Positions 33,497 to 45,408 of a stretch of 64,000 nucleotides of DNA are shown here, piece by piece. This DNA is from Rhizomys pruinosus (Eukaryota > Chordata > Mammalia > Rodentia > Spalacidae). The DNA lies in the NCBI GenBank assembly GCA_009823505.1, contig VZQC01000392.1:5961528-6025527 (forward strand), written 5' to 3'. The translations under genes were made by a program, and so were the position numbers. Positions within the stretch are counted from its first letter, which is position 1. Each line of letters begins with the position of its first letter. Under the pieces are notes generated by a model. That model saw nothing but the letters and a program-made list of their open reading frames with translations, had not been told where the DNA came from and did not search any database.

Positions 33497-33605
33497 TATA
33501 ATGGAGACAGGTCAGTGCAGTGTCAAGACCTGGGCTCAGGTAGCTGGTAGTGCTATGCAATTTAATCACTCTGGCCCTGCATTTAGAGTTTGTAAGCAAG
33601 ATGCC
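33497..33605 (+). repeat. MIR SINE, weak
   Basis: tataatggagacaggtcagt, caagacctgggctcaggtag and gcaatttaatcactctggcc follow MIR order with substitutions. Confidence 0.5.
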
Positions 33606-33849
33606 CGCCCTGTGGTGTTACACAAGCCTAGAGGGAGAATTAGCATCTGGCCTAGAGGAAGCTCTCATCCTGTGGCAGCTCCTCTACTGGAGAAGGAGGC
33701 TCCCCAGGCCTACACACACAGGGCACCTGAATGACCACACTTGGTTTTACTCCCTTATAGGTAAAGTGAAAACAGAAACAGAACAAGACTTTGTTAGAGA
33801 AAATTAACTTCAGTGGTTAATTTCCATCCACTGAGCTTCGGGATACATC

Positions 33850-34005
33850 TCTTCATGTGTATTATTTTATAATTCCTTTAATAGCCCAAGAAGGGAAATA
33901 TGATATATACAGCTTCCAGACAAGAAGCTAACATTGAAAACCTAAAATTTCCTGCCTCTAAAGAACACAGCTAGTCAGATGTAGGCTAGGGACTGAATCT
34001 GAGTG
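33850..34005 (-). repeat. MIR SINE, antisense, weak
   Basis: atttcctgcctctaaagaacacagctagtcag and the preceding stretch to gaagggaaatatg align by eye with the antisense MIR core. Confidence 0.4.
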
Positions 34006-34067
34006 TGTGTCTTAGCAGGGGGACTTGGCTACCTTTTCCCCTCTCATTCTCCATTAAGTCAAAAATT

Positions 34068-34162
34068 TGAGTTCAAGGCCAGCCTGGTCTTCAGAGCGAA
34101 TTCCAGGACAGCTGGGGCTTCAGGGAGACCCTGTCTCGAAAAGACCAAAAAAAAAAAAAAAA
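34068..34162 (+). mobile_element. 5'-truncated B1 SINE
   Basis: Only the 3' half is present, from gagttcaaggccagcctgg to gaccctgtctcgaaaagacc, with an A-rich tail that runs on into an (AAAAT)n tract at 34190-34222. Confidence 0.9.
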
Positions 34163-34242
34163 TTAAAAATAAAAAAGAAAGATGACATCAAAAAAAAATA
34201 AAATAAAATAAAATAAAAAATAAACTGTGCACGATAAAAGCG

Positions 34243-34363
34243 GTAGAACCCATGTCCTACATGGGTAGAACCCATGTCCTACATGGGTAGAACCCATGTC
34301 CTACATAGGCAGAACCCATGTCCTACATAGGCAGAACCCATGTCCTACATAGGCAGAACCCAT
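34243..34363. repeat. 22-bp minisatellite, 5.5 copies
   Basis: Unit gtagaacccatgtcctacatgg repeats from 34243. The last copies carry a shared gcag...catag variant. Each junction holds an imperfect dyad (acccatgt ... acatgggt). It is bounded by A-rich tracts on both sides. Confidence 0.95.
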
Positions 34364-34770
34364 AAAAAAAAAAAAATTTGAACTCTTAGCTTGTTGCTAC
34401 TTCCATCCATATGAGTCCTGAATGCGTATATAATAATGAAATATTTTGTTATTAAACATTATCTTGGAATGTTTAGAGTGGACTTTAATAACTATAATTA
34501 ATTAAATTGCATGTTATTCACCTTAAGTTAAGACTAATTCCTTTCGAATCTACTTATGTTCTCATAACGAGCTGACATACCAAATAATTACTATGTAAGA
34601 TACTGTAATCACTTTGAGAAGGGATGACAACAGACATGGATGTTTGTCCAATCCATTGCATTTGCCATGTACACTGAATGTTGTATTCCATCCAGTCCTC
34701 AGAGAACAAATTCATTAAATAAGTGGTTAACTGGTGGCTTCTCTCTTTCAAATGCTCCAGTTAAGAAAGG
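34364..34770. other. Unassigned A+T-rich DNA
   Basis: No repeat or exon recognised. Confidence 0.45.
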
Positions 34771-35068
34771 TTTTGCTTCTCGTCCACCTGTGCCCCTTTT
34801 CTAAGCCTAGGGAACAATCTGTGGAAGAGGGGGTGTGATAGAATGTAAGGGCTTCGATTGGGGTGAATGACAAAACTACAGCAATATAGTCTGAACACTC
34901 ATCTGATCAACTTCATTGAACATACAAGCCCCCCCCCCAACTGGATGGTGGGACCCATGGGCTATGTGGGTTTGGGCACAACTGCTTGCAAATTGGTTTT
35001 ACATGAAGGATGCTTGTACTCATAAATTATTACTTGTTGTTAAAAAATGAAAAAAAAAAAGAATAAAA
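34771..35068 (+). mobile_element. L1 long-3' UTR fragment ending at an internal A tract
   Basis: Matches the ~280-nt block of copies A and B (ctgtgccccttttctaagcc to ttgttaaaaaatg) preceded by ttttgcttctcgtcc, which shows the natural junction with the 1.05-kb block. Unlike those copies it stops at the A-rich stretch and lacks the final ~165-nt terminal block. Confidence 0.7.
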
Positions 35069-37409
35069 TAAAAGAAAGTTACAGTATCCAAACAGAACAT
35101 ATGCCTTTGTGATTATTAGCATTCTCTTGGGAGTTATACCTAATAAGCGAAGTATATACTCCAGATGAAGGGGAAGGCTGTGGAGAAAATACAGCAAAGA
35201 TAAGGGCTGAGAAGTCTCAGAGGATACTGGAGAGTAGAACGACTCTCGACTCTCGCTGGGAGACTTTGAATGAAAACATAGGAGAGTGAAGGATGGTGGG
35301 AATGTGGTTTGAAGAATAATAAGCAGCCAGAGTGACCAGAGTAGAGTGAGAGACTAGTAGGAGATGAGATAAATCAGAGGTTAGACTGGACTGTAAGCTA
35401 CTGGAAAATGTTGGCTTTTATTCTAAAGGAAATAGAGGCCACTGGAGAATTTAAAGAACAAAAGTGAAGTGAACTGACTCGTGTATTTCAAAGATCACAT
35501 GGCTCCTCGGAGGAAACAGATTTTTTCAGTAATCTAGTAGTGACAGGGATGTGTGCTGAGTCTCAACTAGTTGGTGCTGGGGTGAGTTGGATTTGGGATA
35601 TGGGGCAAAGCAGAGCTGATAACATTTTTCAGTTGAATGGGCTACATAACACAAGATATAGGAGAGGAGTGAGTCTGGGTGCTGGAGTGGAATTGGCTGT
35701 CATGGGAACAGGAAAAAACAAAACAAAACAAAACGGAAGAAGCTGCTCCCTGTTGGCTTATTGGAATTCACAGGGTTGGACTCTACCATCCAACTCTTGC
35801 TATCCTTTCACTGGGAAAGTAGCTACAACTGATTGACTCGTTTCACTTATGTTTATGAGCAGGCACGGAATGGATGGAAGACTCTGAGCATTCTGAAAAT
35901 GACTCCCTTTCTCCCCCTCACTTTAAGTCAATTAGGAAATAAATTCTTGTTTTGAAATTAGAGTGCTCTAGTAAAGCCTAGCCAAGCGCTTGGTCAGCTC
36001 TCTGATTGTGGAAAAAGGGGTTTTCCTGGCAACTCTTTCATTTGTTTCCATTGCTTTCCCTATCCAGCAGATGGGCCTAGATGCCAAATTCTTTCTTTTT
36101 CCTCCAAATTATATCTCCTTGGATAACCTCTCTAATGGCTGCAGAGCCACCACAGTGGTTATTCATACTTGGTCTTTAAACTAAAGAACATCTACCAGAA
36201 GAAAACAAGTAACAAAAGCATGATAGGCTCATTGGAACAAGGAAAGTTTAACTTTCATGACATCATACCCAGGGCACCCTTGACGGCCTAGGATAAACTA
36301 CTCTTTCTGTGAGGGCAATGTTTATTTGGTTGCTATTCCAAGACCCCAGAGTAACCGAGGTAAGATTCACACTTTTCAGATCAGATTTCTCTCTCCCTCT
36401 GTGTCTAGAAAAGTCTTCTAACTCAGACTTTAGCAACAAAAAGATTTAGTTTAATAGGGTTAAGTCTCCACCTTGGGATGAGAACTGCACAAAGCTAATT
36501 CACAGCTTATGTGGCATATAGTAGAACATAAGTAACTCAGGGGCTACAATATAAACTCCAAGGATCAAAAAAAAATATTCAGCCAGGATGGCTAGCTTGA
36601 GTTTATTCATGCTGGTATGTATAGTCTCTTATTCAATCATTTACTAAACATTTATCAATCTTTCTGTCCTTCTTTGTGCATGGAAATGCTAGGATAATGG
36701 GAAGAGGAAGAGAGCTCCTTACACAAGCCTGCAGCATTCCAGGCAGGGATGGGATAGACAAGGTCCTGGCTTACAATGGTTTCACAGAAAATAAGCATAC
36801 TAATACAATTATAGATAAGGTTATTTTAGAAAGTGCTGTTATAGAGACAAGAAAGATGTTAATTGAATGGGGAGTGAATGGAGCGGAAGATTGAGGTATT
36901 TTTGGAAAGAGTAGATTAGACAAAGTGCCTTGATCAGAAGGAAAAACCGGCTGGAAAGGAGGAAAACAAATATAGATAGCTAAAGCAGAAGGATGCAGAA
37001 AGAGAGGGCGAATAAATAAATAGAAGACCAGTGTTAAAGCTAAGCAGATGAGGGAGCCGGCGGACTGAAACAAAGTTAGAAAGAGAGGGTGGCAAGGCCT
37101 TAAAGTTTTGGTTAATGGAGTTGGTTTTTATGCATCAAGTGGTTTTACCCTGTAGTTGAATGCAACCTGATTTATGATTTAATTGAGCTTTATGCAAGTA
37201 GAGGAATGGATAAGAGGGAAGAAGTTGTAAACAGAGACACGAAGTCCCAGCAGGTGATGGCAACACGTGTGACTGCAGGAGTCAGCTCCATGGGAGTGCT
37301 ACTCAGCTCAGTTTCATTCCTGTTGATGGAGTCTATGAACATGCTGAAGGAGATTTCCAGTAGATGGCTATATATGGAAATGAAGTTGGTGAGTAGATAT
37401 GAACAGAAT
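35069..37409. other. Old DNA with weak mammal-wide repeat similarity
   Basis: 35290-35620 (agccagagtgaccagagtag, gcttttattctaaaggaaatag) and 36625-37060 (atcatttactaaacatttatc, gcagcattccaggcaggg) recall ancient mammalian interspersed repeats, but I cannot assign them. No coding support for frames at 35540, 35990 or 36771. Confidence 0.4.
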
Positions 37410-37419
37410 GTGTGTGTGT

Positions 37420-37476
<57 letters not shown>
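37410..37476. repeat. (GT)n-(GA)n microsatellite
   Basis: A short gt run followed by about 27 ga units with one interruption. It generates an artefactual poly-Ser-Leu frame on the minus strand. Confidence 0.95.
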
Positions 37477-37479
<3 letters not shown>

Positions 37480-37695
37480 AGACCAGTATCCAAGGCAGTT
37501 GACAATTCAAAGATATTGATAGCTTTATCCTTACTGGTCTTTACAGCATCATGGCAGTGCATTAAAGAGTAAGTGGACCCTAGGGAAACAATTCCTGAGT
37601 AATGACAACTCTGTGAGATGTTTGAGAGGCTTAGACATAGAAGAGGACACAGGCAAGGTAGGGACATGTAAGATTGCATAGATTGCATAGGTCAT

Positions 37696-37850
37696 CTTCT
37701 TTTTTTTTTTTTTTTTGGTCTTTTTGAAAATGTTTCCAGACTGTTCTGGACTCTATGTAGACCAGGCTGGTCTTGAACTCACAAAGATTCACCTGCCTCT
37801 GCCTCCCAAGTTCTAGGATTAAAGGCATGTGCCACCACCACGCCTGGCTT
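37696..37850 (-). mobile_element. B1 SINE, antisense, diverged
   Basis: T tail, then tagaccaggctggtcttgaactc, cctgcctctgcctcccaag and the head catgtgccaccaccacgcctgg. Flanked on the right by another T run. Confidence 0.9.
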
Positions 37851-37884
37851 TTTTTTTTTTTAGGGTGGGAAAAACTCAAAAATG

Positions 37885-38215
37885 TTTATGGGGAATGGGA
37901 AGATGGCTCAGTGGATAAAGAAAGCACTTGCTCTGAAAGTGTGAGGGATGGAGTCAGGCTGCCTAGAACCCATGTAAAAGCTGGGCAGGTGGGGTGGCTG
38001 GCTGCCTATAATCCCTGCACTCAGGAGGCAGAGACAGGGAATCCACCTGGCAAGCTGGTTTGCTAGAAGCATTCATGGAAGACACCCAACATTAACTTAG
38101 GGTCTCTGTATGCATGTACACCCTGTCCACATGAGCCACCATATATATGAACATGTATATACACAGGCACACATACCATACATACATATACACATAAAAA
38201 GAAAAAAAGATAAAA
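37885..38215 (+). mobile_element. B4 SINE
   Basis: Starts with an ID-like head (gaagatggctcagtggataaag), passes a B1-like centre (ctataatccctgcactcagg), and ends with ggaagacacccaacattaac and a CA-rich tail. Confidence 0.85.
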
Positions 38216-38290
38216 AGAAAATATTTCTTGCCTCAGGAGAAAGAATGGAGTAATTCATGAAGTACATAGTATGATAGAAAAGACAAGATC

Positions 38291-39356
38291 TCGCCCTGTA
38301 CAAAAGTCAACTCCAGATGGATCAAAGACCTCAACTTGAAACTCCAAACTCTGAAGGTGATAGAAGAAAAAGTTGGCAGCAGACTACAAGACATAGGCAT
38401 AGGAAAAGACTTCCTAAATCAGACAGCAGCTGTGCAAGAATTAAGGTCAACAATTGACAAATGGGACCTCATTAAACTCAAAAGCTTCTGTACATCAAAA
38501 GAAACAATCAAGGAAGTGAAGATAAATCCCACAGAGTGGGAGGAAACCCTCACCACAGATACATCTGACAAAGCATCGATTTCCAGAATATATAAACTAC
38601 TCAAAAAACAAAGGAGAAAGAAAACAAATGACCTACTCAAAAGATGGAGCAAAGAGCTGAACAGAAACTGCACAAACGAGGAATTAGAGATGGCTGAGAA
38701 ACCTCTTAAAAAGTGTTCAATGTCACTAATAATTAAGGAAATGCAAATTAAAACCACTTTAAGATATCATCTCACTCCAATAAGACTGGCTAAGATCAAG
38801 AAAACAAATGATACCAAATGCTGGAGAGGTTGTGGGGAAAGGGGAACACTCATCCACTGCTGGTGGGAATGTAAACTAGTACAACCATTATGGAAATCAG
38901 TGTGGAGAACCCTTGGAAGATTCGGAATGAGCTTGACATTTGACCTAGTCATACCACTCCTGGGAATGTACCCACAAGACTCATTCTACCGCAGAGATAC
39001 ATGCACAACCTTGTTTATTGCAGCTCTGTTCACAATAGCAAAGGACTGGAACCAACCCAAGTGCCCCTCAACTGATGAGTGGATAGAAAAAAATGTGGTA
39101 CAGCTACACAATGGAGTTTGGTGAAGAAAGATGACATCATGAGCTTTGCAGGAAAATGGCTGGAGCTAGAAGATATCATGCTGAGTGAAGTAACACAGTC
39201 CCAGAAAAACAAACAATGAATAGTATCCCTCATCTGTGGATGCTAGTGCCAATTACATAATTGTATGGCAAACTGAGCAACGTCAATGTGATCTGAAAAC
39301 AACTGTGCTCTTATATTGTAGAATCCCTTAAAAAATAAATAAAATAAAAAATAAAA
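38291..39356 (+). mobile_element. 5'-truncated L1 with short 3' UTR and target duplication
   Basis: Target duplication agaaaag(a/g)ca(a/g)gatc at 38276-38290 and 39357-39371. The ORF2 C-terminus is open from 38336 to 39124 and a short deletion before the stop disrupts the end. The 3' UTR is only ~110 nt (atggcaaactgagcaacg, caactgtgctcttatattg) and ends at cccttaaaaaataaataaaa. Among the younger L1 copies here. Confidence 0.95.
38336..39124 (+). pseudogene. L1 ORF2 C-terminal fragment, 262 codons open
   Basis: Longest open frame in the window. It covers the C-terminal region of L1 ORF2p, with KDFLNQTAAVQELRS, KWDLIKLKSFC, a cysteine motif of the form C-x3-C-x7-H-x4-C around residues 164-181, and FIAALFTIAKDWNQP. 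The apurinic endonuclease and reverse transcriptase domains are missing because of 5' truncation, so it is not a functional gene. Near 39120 it loses the usual YAAVKK-like segment by deletion. Confidence 0.9.
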
Positions 39357-39371
39357 AGAAAAGGCAGGATC

Positions 39372-40147
39372 AATTAGAGGTTGGGAAGAATGTTCCTAAG
39401 CACTCGGATGAACGGTTGGTCAAGATCAAGAGAGGGAACAGCTTCAAATTTTAGAACAGCGTGAGATTTTTTGTTTTTTTGGTTTTTTTTTTTTGCTGTA
39501 AATGTTGACAAAGCAGGCAGTGGGATCTAGAAGCCTCTCTTTTCTATAACTTGGGAGGCACAGGATCATTCCTAAGATTAAAAGGCTGAGTGGTGGGTAG
39601 GACATTTGATACCAGTGCGGATTTAGAAGAATGCAAGCCTAAGAGAAATAGTAAAGGGAGGTAACCAAGAGATGATCAGCTTGGTTCAGTTTGGAGACCA
39701 TGTGTCTGTACAGGTGTCAACCTGCATGGGTGCTCGCTTTTGTCAAGTGTAGGAGCGGAAAAAGAAGTGCAAATGCTCAACTTGTGTTCAATTCATATCG
39801 ACAGAGTGGTGCAATGGAGAGAAAGAGAACTAGGAGTACACATGAAGGCTAGTTTCATGATCCATTATGGGGCCAGTTTGGGTAGAGAAGGATGGGAAAT
39901 TAGAATATGGCCAAAAGAATGGAAATAAACCATAAAGCCAGGTTACCAAATGAGGCATAATATTTCAGAGGTAACTGATATCCACATGTTAACAAGATCT
40001 AAGGAATGGCCATTAAAGTGAATGAATAATTTAAGTGAATGACTAATTTAAGTGGACTGAGGTTGAGGTGAAAGCCATATGGGCTGTTAATATTAAAAGT
40101 AGGACGACAACTTGACATGGGGAGTCAAGTCACTCTCATCATGACAT
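39372..40147. other. Unassigned DNA
   Basis: Contains T runs at 39469-39495. Vague similarity to ancient mammalian repeats; no confident call. Confidence 0.4.
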
Positions 40148-40162
40148 AGAAAAGGGTTTAGA

Positions 40163-40387
40163 GGGGGTGGATAGATGGCCTAGCGGTTAAGAGCACCGAC
40201 TGCTCTTGCAGAGGACCCAGGTTCAATCCCCAGCACCCACATGGCGGCTGAGAACCGTCTTTAAGTCCAGTTCCAGGGGAATCCGACACCCTCTTCTGAC
40301 CTCCGCGGCATTGCACGACATGGGTGCACAAACCTACATGCAGACAGTACATTCATACACATAAAAAAATAAATGAAATTAAAAAAA
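40163..40387 (+). mobile_element. B2 SINE (short subtype)
   Basis: Perfect target duplication agaaaagggtttaga at 40148-40162 and 40388-40402. The head has lost the usual ggggctggagag start (gggggtggatagatggcc). No internal duplication (ctttaagtccagttccaggg). Confidence 0.95.
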
Positions 40388-40402
40388 AGAAAAGGGTTTA
40401 GA

Positions 40403-42963
40403 ATCCACACTGTGTAAAGAGTGACCATGAATCCAGCAGGGGACAGCAATGGCTAGCATAGAGGTTGTAGGAATAAGAGTTTTACAAGAAGGAGGATGAA
40501 CGAGAACCAGGAGAGGTTGTACTGAGGGCCAAAGGAAGCATCAAATCTACTTCCTGACAACAAACAAGAAACGATACGGAAGAATGAGAAGCTTCTACTG
40601 GAGAGGGATAAACAGAAAGTCGTATTTCAGGGAAGTATGTAGAATATGAATATGAATATAAATGTATATATCTGATGCCATTAACATGGAAGGATGTTTC
40701 TGATAAATGGTTCCAGAGGTCTTATTGAGAACATTTGAAGGACAGAAAAAGAGTAGTGCAAACGAGGTGCAGGTGGGAGGAAGAGAAGATGGACGCAATG
40801 CAGGATTCCATGTTGTACAACAATCACAGAAATGCAGTCAGTAAAATGTACCAGCTACACAGGGTCTCAGAGGACACTGGCATAGCAAGGTAAGCCCTTC
40901 ACTGTGGAGCTAAAGGGTGGATGGAGCTGGAGCCTTTAGGTGAGTCCCCTTCTGCCCTGGCCAACATTCTTCTTTTCTTCTAGGTACGCCTAAGTATTCT
41001 TGACATTCAGCCACGAAATGTCAACCTCCTTATCCGTCTTTGTTTAAGCCTCTGTTCAGTGTTTACTTTGGAACTCTTAACAATTAATTTCTCTGTTTTT
41101 TTGTTACCTAAAATGAACTTATTAAAAGGACTACTAGTGCCCTGCTAAGACTGGTCTACCTTGAGTCTCTGATAGATTGTACTGCTTTGTGAAAACAATA
41201 GTCTCACCGGGATCCAAACTAAAAGTTGGCACCCGCTTTGTTTCTCTCATTGAGTAATACTCTGAACCTGTTCACTTCCTGTACAAAGAAAGTCCTCGCA
41301 TTTCCTCCCATGGCGCTCCATGTCCAAAGTGTTCCTATTATACCGATTTGCACTTGAATTTGGATGATGAAATAGTTTGTAATTTACAGGAATAGGTGTT
41401 CCTCTCTGTATCCTCATCCAGAAGTATTCTTTTCACTGCCTTGGAGTCTTCAGGACGTGCTGAATAATGGAGGAATGACCTGGAAGTTTTGGGATTTCTA
41501 CATCTTTCTTACTAAAAGACAAAGTACAGCCTAGAAATTTTGACTGCAGACACGTTCTCCAGAACTGTCTTTTCCCCATCCCAAGCTGGGAGTTCAATGG
41601 AGGGCAGGCAGTAAGCAGCCTTTATATTAGGATCAGAGCTTGCTGTTCTGTTACTTGCTCTCCAACATCATCTCTGGTGCCCTGACCTGTCCAAATGCTA
41701 GAATTCCTTTGCCCAGATCTATCCCCATGACCTTCCTGACTCTAGTTTTCTCTGCTTACTATTTGAAACTTAACCCTAATCACATTCATTCAGTCTTGTT
41801 GACTGCTCTGGAACCAACCTATTGCCCTACATTTGTCCCAGGTGGAGAATGTAGGCTTTGGATAAAGATCAAACTGGTCAAAGGGGCATGGAACTGAATC
41901 TAAACATCATAAAACCACAAATCTGTACGCTGCTATAAACAGAATGACTCTGCATAGACAATGCTTTGTCCTGTCAAAATGTTACCCATTTCTGCAAGAG
42001 AATGACCAAATAAATCTATATAAATCACCCATTTACTTAGATCTGATTATGCTTCACCTTATTCCAAAAATCTAGAGATTCCTGATAACCAAAGGAACAA
42101 ATTAAAATTCCTATCAGCACCTCAAGGCAGACTCCTGGCCTAGCTTTAGTCTACTCTTCTATTCCCATTTCTTACATCGCAGAGTTCTTTTCCTCAACAC
42201 AGAAGGATTTTCATAGTCCTTTGTTAGTATTTAATTTTTAAATTGCCTTTTTACTATTTTTCCTGAAAAAAATGCCTCTTCATTCTCCAAATCTCACCAA
42301 ATTCCTACTTAATCTTCCTGGAAATTTCCCTCCACTGTCTGCAGCCATTGTCAACAGCTGCCTGTTCTTTCTGAAAACACTGACAGATTTGTAAGGTAGG
42401 CTAGCAAACTAGAAAGTTCAGGACAGGACCCGAAAGTGGAATCCATAAGGAGGAATTCTTCAAAGAAACCTCAGTTTCGTTCTTAATTTCTTTGACCTGA
42501 TTGGGTGATGCCCACCTAGATTATTGATAATAATCTCTTTCATTTAGCATCAGCTGAAGACAGAGGTTCAGACCATCTACTTTTCCAAGACTATCTAAGT
42601 CAAGGCTTCTTTAAACTTTTCCCTTTGTAACCCCTATTTGCTTGAGAAACTTTTACATGATCCAGATATATAACATGGATATAAAATATATATAAAAATC
42701 AAACATTTGCTGAAAATAAAGTTCATTAAAGGCAATTCTTTGGTATGCAGATTATTTACCATTTTTTAAAGACAAAAGCAAATTTATATGTTCATGAGAT
42801 GATATGGTAATTTATTGTTACACAAAGAATTAAATCTTGGCTGAATATTTGATACTGTCAAACACAGAGCATCTTTGGCTGGTCACTATTCTGATTTTAT
42901 AAGCATCAATGTGAACAATGCCACACCACACAAATACACACTACAAAAAGACAGAAGTATGTT
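40403..42963. other. Unassigned DNA
   Basis: No gene supported; the frame at 41640-41897 has no recognisable domain or splice context. 42610-42890 (ttgtaacccctatttgcttg, aaaatcaaacatttgctg) recalls an old mammal-wide repeat, and the stretch 45095-45240 looks like a related inverted piece. Confidence 0.4.
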
Positions 42964-44395
42964 TAGAGCCATTTTTCAAAAGGTGTTGGCAAAACTGGAT
43001 CACCACTTGTAGAAGAATGAAATTAAACCCCTAGCTCTCACCCAGTACAAACGTCAGTTCCAGATGGGTTAAAGACCTCAACATGAAACCCAAAACTCTG
43101 AAGGTGATAGAAGAAAAAGTGGGCAGCAGACTACAAAACATAGGCATAGGAAAAGACTTCCTAAATCAGACAGCAGCTGTGCAAGAATTAAGGTCGAAAA
43201 TTGACAAATGGGACCTCATTAAACTCAAAAGCTCTCTAGCCCAGTTAACCAAAAGAAAGAAGGAACAACTCCAAACCAATACAATCCATGATGAAAAGGG
43301 AAAAGAAACAATCAAGGAAGTGAAGAGAAAACCCACAGAGTGGGAGGAAACCTTCACCACAGAAACATCTGACAAAGCATTGATTTCCAGAATATATAAA
43401 CTACTCGAAAAACAAAGAAGAAAGAGCAGGGCATGGTGGCACATGCCTTTAATCCCAGCACTTGGGAGGCAGAGGTAGGTGGATCTCTGTGGGTTCAAGG
43501 CCAGCCTGGTCTACAGAGCGAGCTCCAGGACACCCGGTACTAAAGAGGAGACCCTGTCTCAAAAATACCAAAAGAAAGGGTAAAACTAAAACAAAACAAT
43601 AACAACAACAACAAAAAAAAACCCAAAAAACAAAGAAGAAAACAAATGACCCACTCAATAGATGGAGCAAAGAGCTGAACAGAGACTTCACAAGTGAGGA
43701 ATTAGAGATGGCTGAGAAACATCTTAAGAAGTGTTCAACGTCACTAATAATTAAGGAAATGCAAATTAAAACCACTTTAAGATATCATCTTACTCCAATA
43801 AGACTGGCTAGGATCAAGAAAACAAGTGATACCAAGTGCTGGAGAGGTTGAAGGGAAAGGAGAACACCCATCCACTGCTGGCAGGAATGTAAACTGGTAC
43901 AGCAACTGTGGAAAGCAGTGTGGAGAATCCTTGGAAGACTTGGAATAAACTTCCCACCTGACCCAGCCATACCACTCCTGGGTATGTACCCACAAGACTC
44001 ATCTTAGTGCAGAGATACATGCACAACCATGTTTATTGCAGCTCTCTTCACAATAGCAAGGAGCTGGAACCAACCCAAGTGACCCTCAACTGACAAGTGG
44101 ATAGAGAAAATGTGGTACATCTACACAAAGGAGTTCTATGCAGTGGTAAAGAAAGGTGACATCATGAAATTTGCAGGTAAATGGATGGAACTAGAAGAAA
44201 TTATAGTAACTGAAGTAACACAGTCCCAGAAAAACAAACGACAAATGGTATCCCTCATCTGTGGATGCTAGCGCCAATTACCTAATTGTATGGCAAACTG
44301 AGCAATGTCAATGTGATCTGAAAACAACTGTGCTCTTATATTGTGAATCCCTTAAAAAATAATAAACAAATAAAAAAATAAGACAATACTGCCAA
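42964..44395 (+). mobile_element. 5'-truncated L1 with nested B1 and short 3' UTR
   Basis: Enters ORF2 at ccatttttcaaaaggtgttgg and runs through the same C-terminal region as 38291-39356, interrupted by a B1 at 43424-43625. It carries a ~50-nt extra segment (43234-43284) relative to the other copies. The 3' UTR is the short type ending cccttaaaaaataataaac. No clear target duplication found. Confidence 0.9.
43424..43625 (+). mobile_element. B1 SINE nested in L1 ORF2
   Basis: Complete B1 (gcagggcatggtggcacatg to gaccctgtctcaaaaatacc) with a long compound A-rich tail. Target duplication aaaaacaaagaagaaa is at 43408-43423 and 43626-43641 and is itself L1 ORF2 sequence. Confidence 0.95.
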
Positions 44396-44407
44396 CATCA
44401 GACCATG

Positions 44408-44421
44408 AAAAAAAAAAAAAA
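44408..44421. repeat. Poly(A) tract
   Basis: 14 consecutive A just downstream of the L1 tail, possibly marking a separate, lost insertion. Confidence 0.8.
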
Positions 44422-44464
44422 GGTTTTGGGAATTCCGTCCTAATCTGAAGCCAAAATTCACTTA

Positions 44465-44692
44465 ATTAAAATATTTATTTATTTGTTCACTTTTATGCGA
44501 GTTAGGGTTTTGCCTTCATGTATGTAACTGTACCATGTATATGCAAACCTGCAGAGACCAGAAGAGGCCATTGAATCCCTCGAACTAGAGTTATGGACAG
44601 TTGTTAGCAGCCATGTGGGCATTGGGAACTGAACCAGGTCCTCTAGAAGAGCAGTCAGTGCTCTTAAACACTGAGCCTTCTCTCTAGCCTCC
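44465..44692 (-). mobile_element. Older B2/B3-family SINE, antisense
   Basis: Antisense body with cctgcagagaccagaagagg, gcagccatgtgggcattgg, ccaggtcctctagaagagc and the head agccttctctctagcc. Confidence 0.8.
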
Positions 44693-45408
44693 ATTTAATA
44701 TTTTATGAAACACAAGTCAATCATTCAAATAACAATTTAAAAAGTCAAACTAACACAATTCAATGATATACTGATTTGATACTTACATACTGAGGAATGA
44801 TGGTAGAAAAATACTGAAAGTAATTTTTCTGTAATTAAACAATGTTTCTGTAAAAACAGAAGACCTCATGTATGTGTGTATATACATATACATGCATGTA
44901 CATGCATACATGTATCTATATATAGCCCTGCAATTCATGGTATACAATAGTCTTGAATCTGAGTTGGGTGTTTTAAGCTTCATAGGCATTGCTTGAATAA
45001 TGCCATGCTCAGTGCAAAGTGTACACATTGTGTGGTCAGATCCAGGGCTGCAGTGGTCATGGGATGCAACATGGGTGAGATGGAACTCCTAGAAACACTT
45101 CAAGCTCATTATGCATTTGAGTTGCAATTAATTTTTGGTGCATTAAGAAACTTTTGCTCTTACCAAATTTTTTATGACCCCACATGGGATTGTGACCCAC
45201 AGGTTTGAGAAGCTAAGAATCTGTGATCAATGAGAGTATTTAACTGAGCACTACAGTCTAAACATTAACACACAAAAGTAGCCATACAGGTAGGTTTAGT
45301 TAACACTGTCTCATTGGAACTTGATTCAGTGCACACTAGGACAAGATGGAACCTAATTCAGCATACTCAAAAGGTGTTACCATGTGCCGTGCCAACTTTC
45401 TTTTCCTC
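44693..45408. other. Unassigned DNA with a TA/CA-alternating tract
   Basis: 44868-44925 alternates purine and pyrimidine (tgtgtatatacatatacatg and similar), a Z-DNA-prone composition. The remainder shows no gene. Confidence 0.6.

Noticed and set aside
34243..34363. Regular 22-bp repeats as a CRISPR array
   Set aside because: There are no unique spacers; units are directly adjacent. The context is a rodent genome.
37190..37510. Poly-Ser-Leu frame
   Set aside because: Translation of the (GA)n tract.
38336..39124. Longest open frame (262 codons) as a possible host gene
   Set aside because: It is the C-terminal part of L1 ORF2 within an insertion bounded by a target duplication, and the upstream domains are missing.
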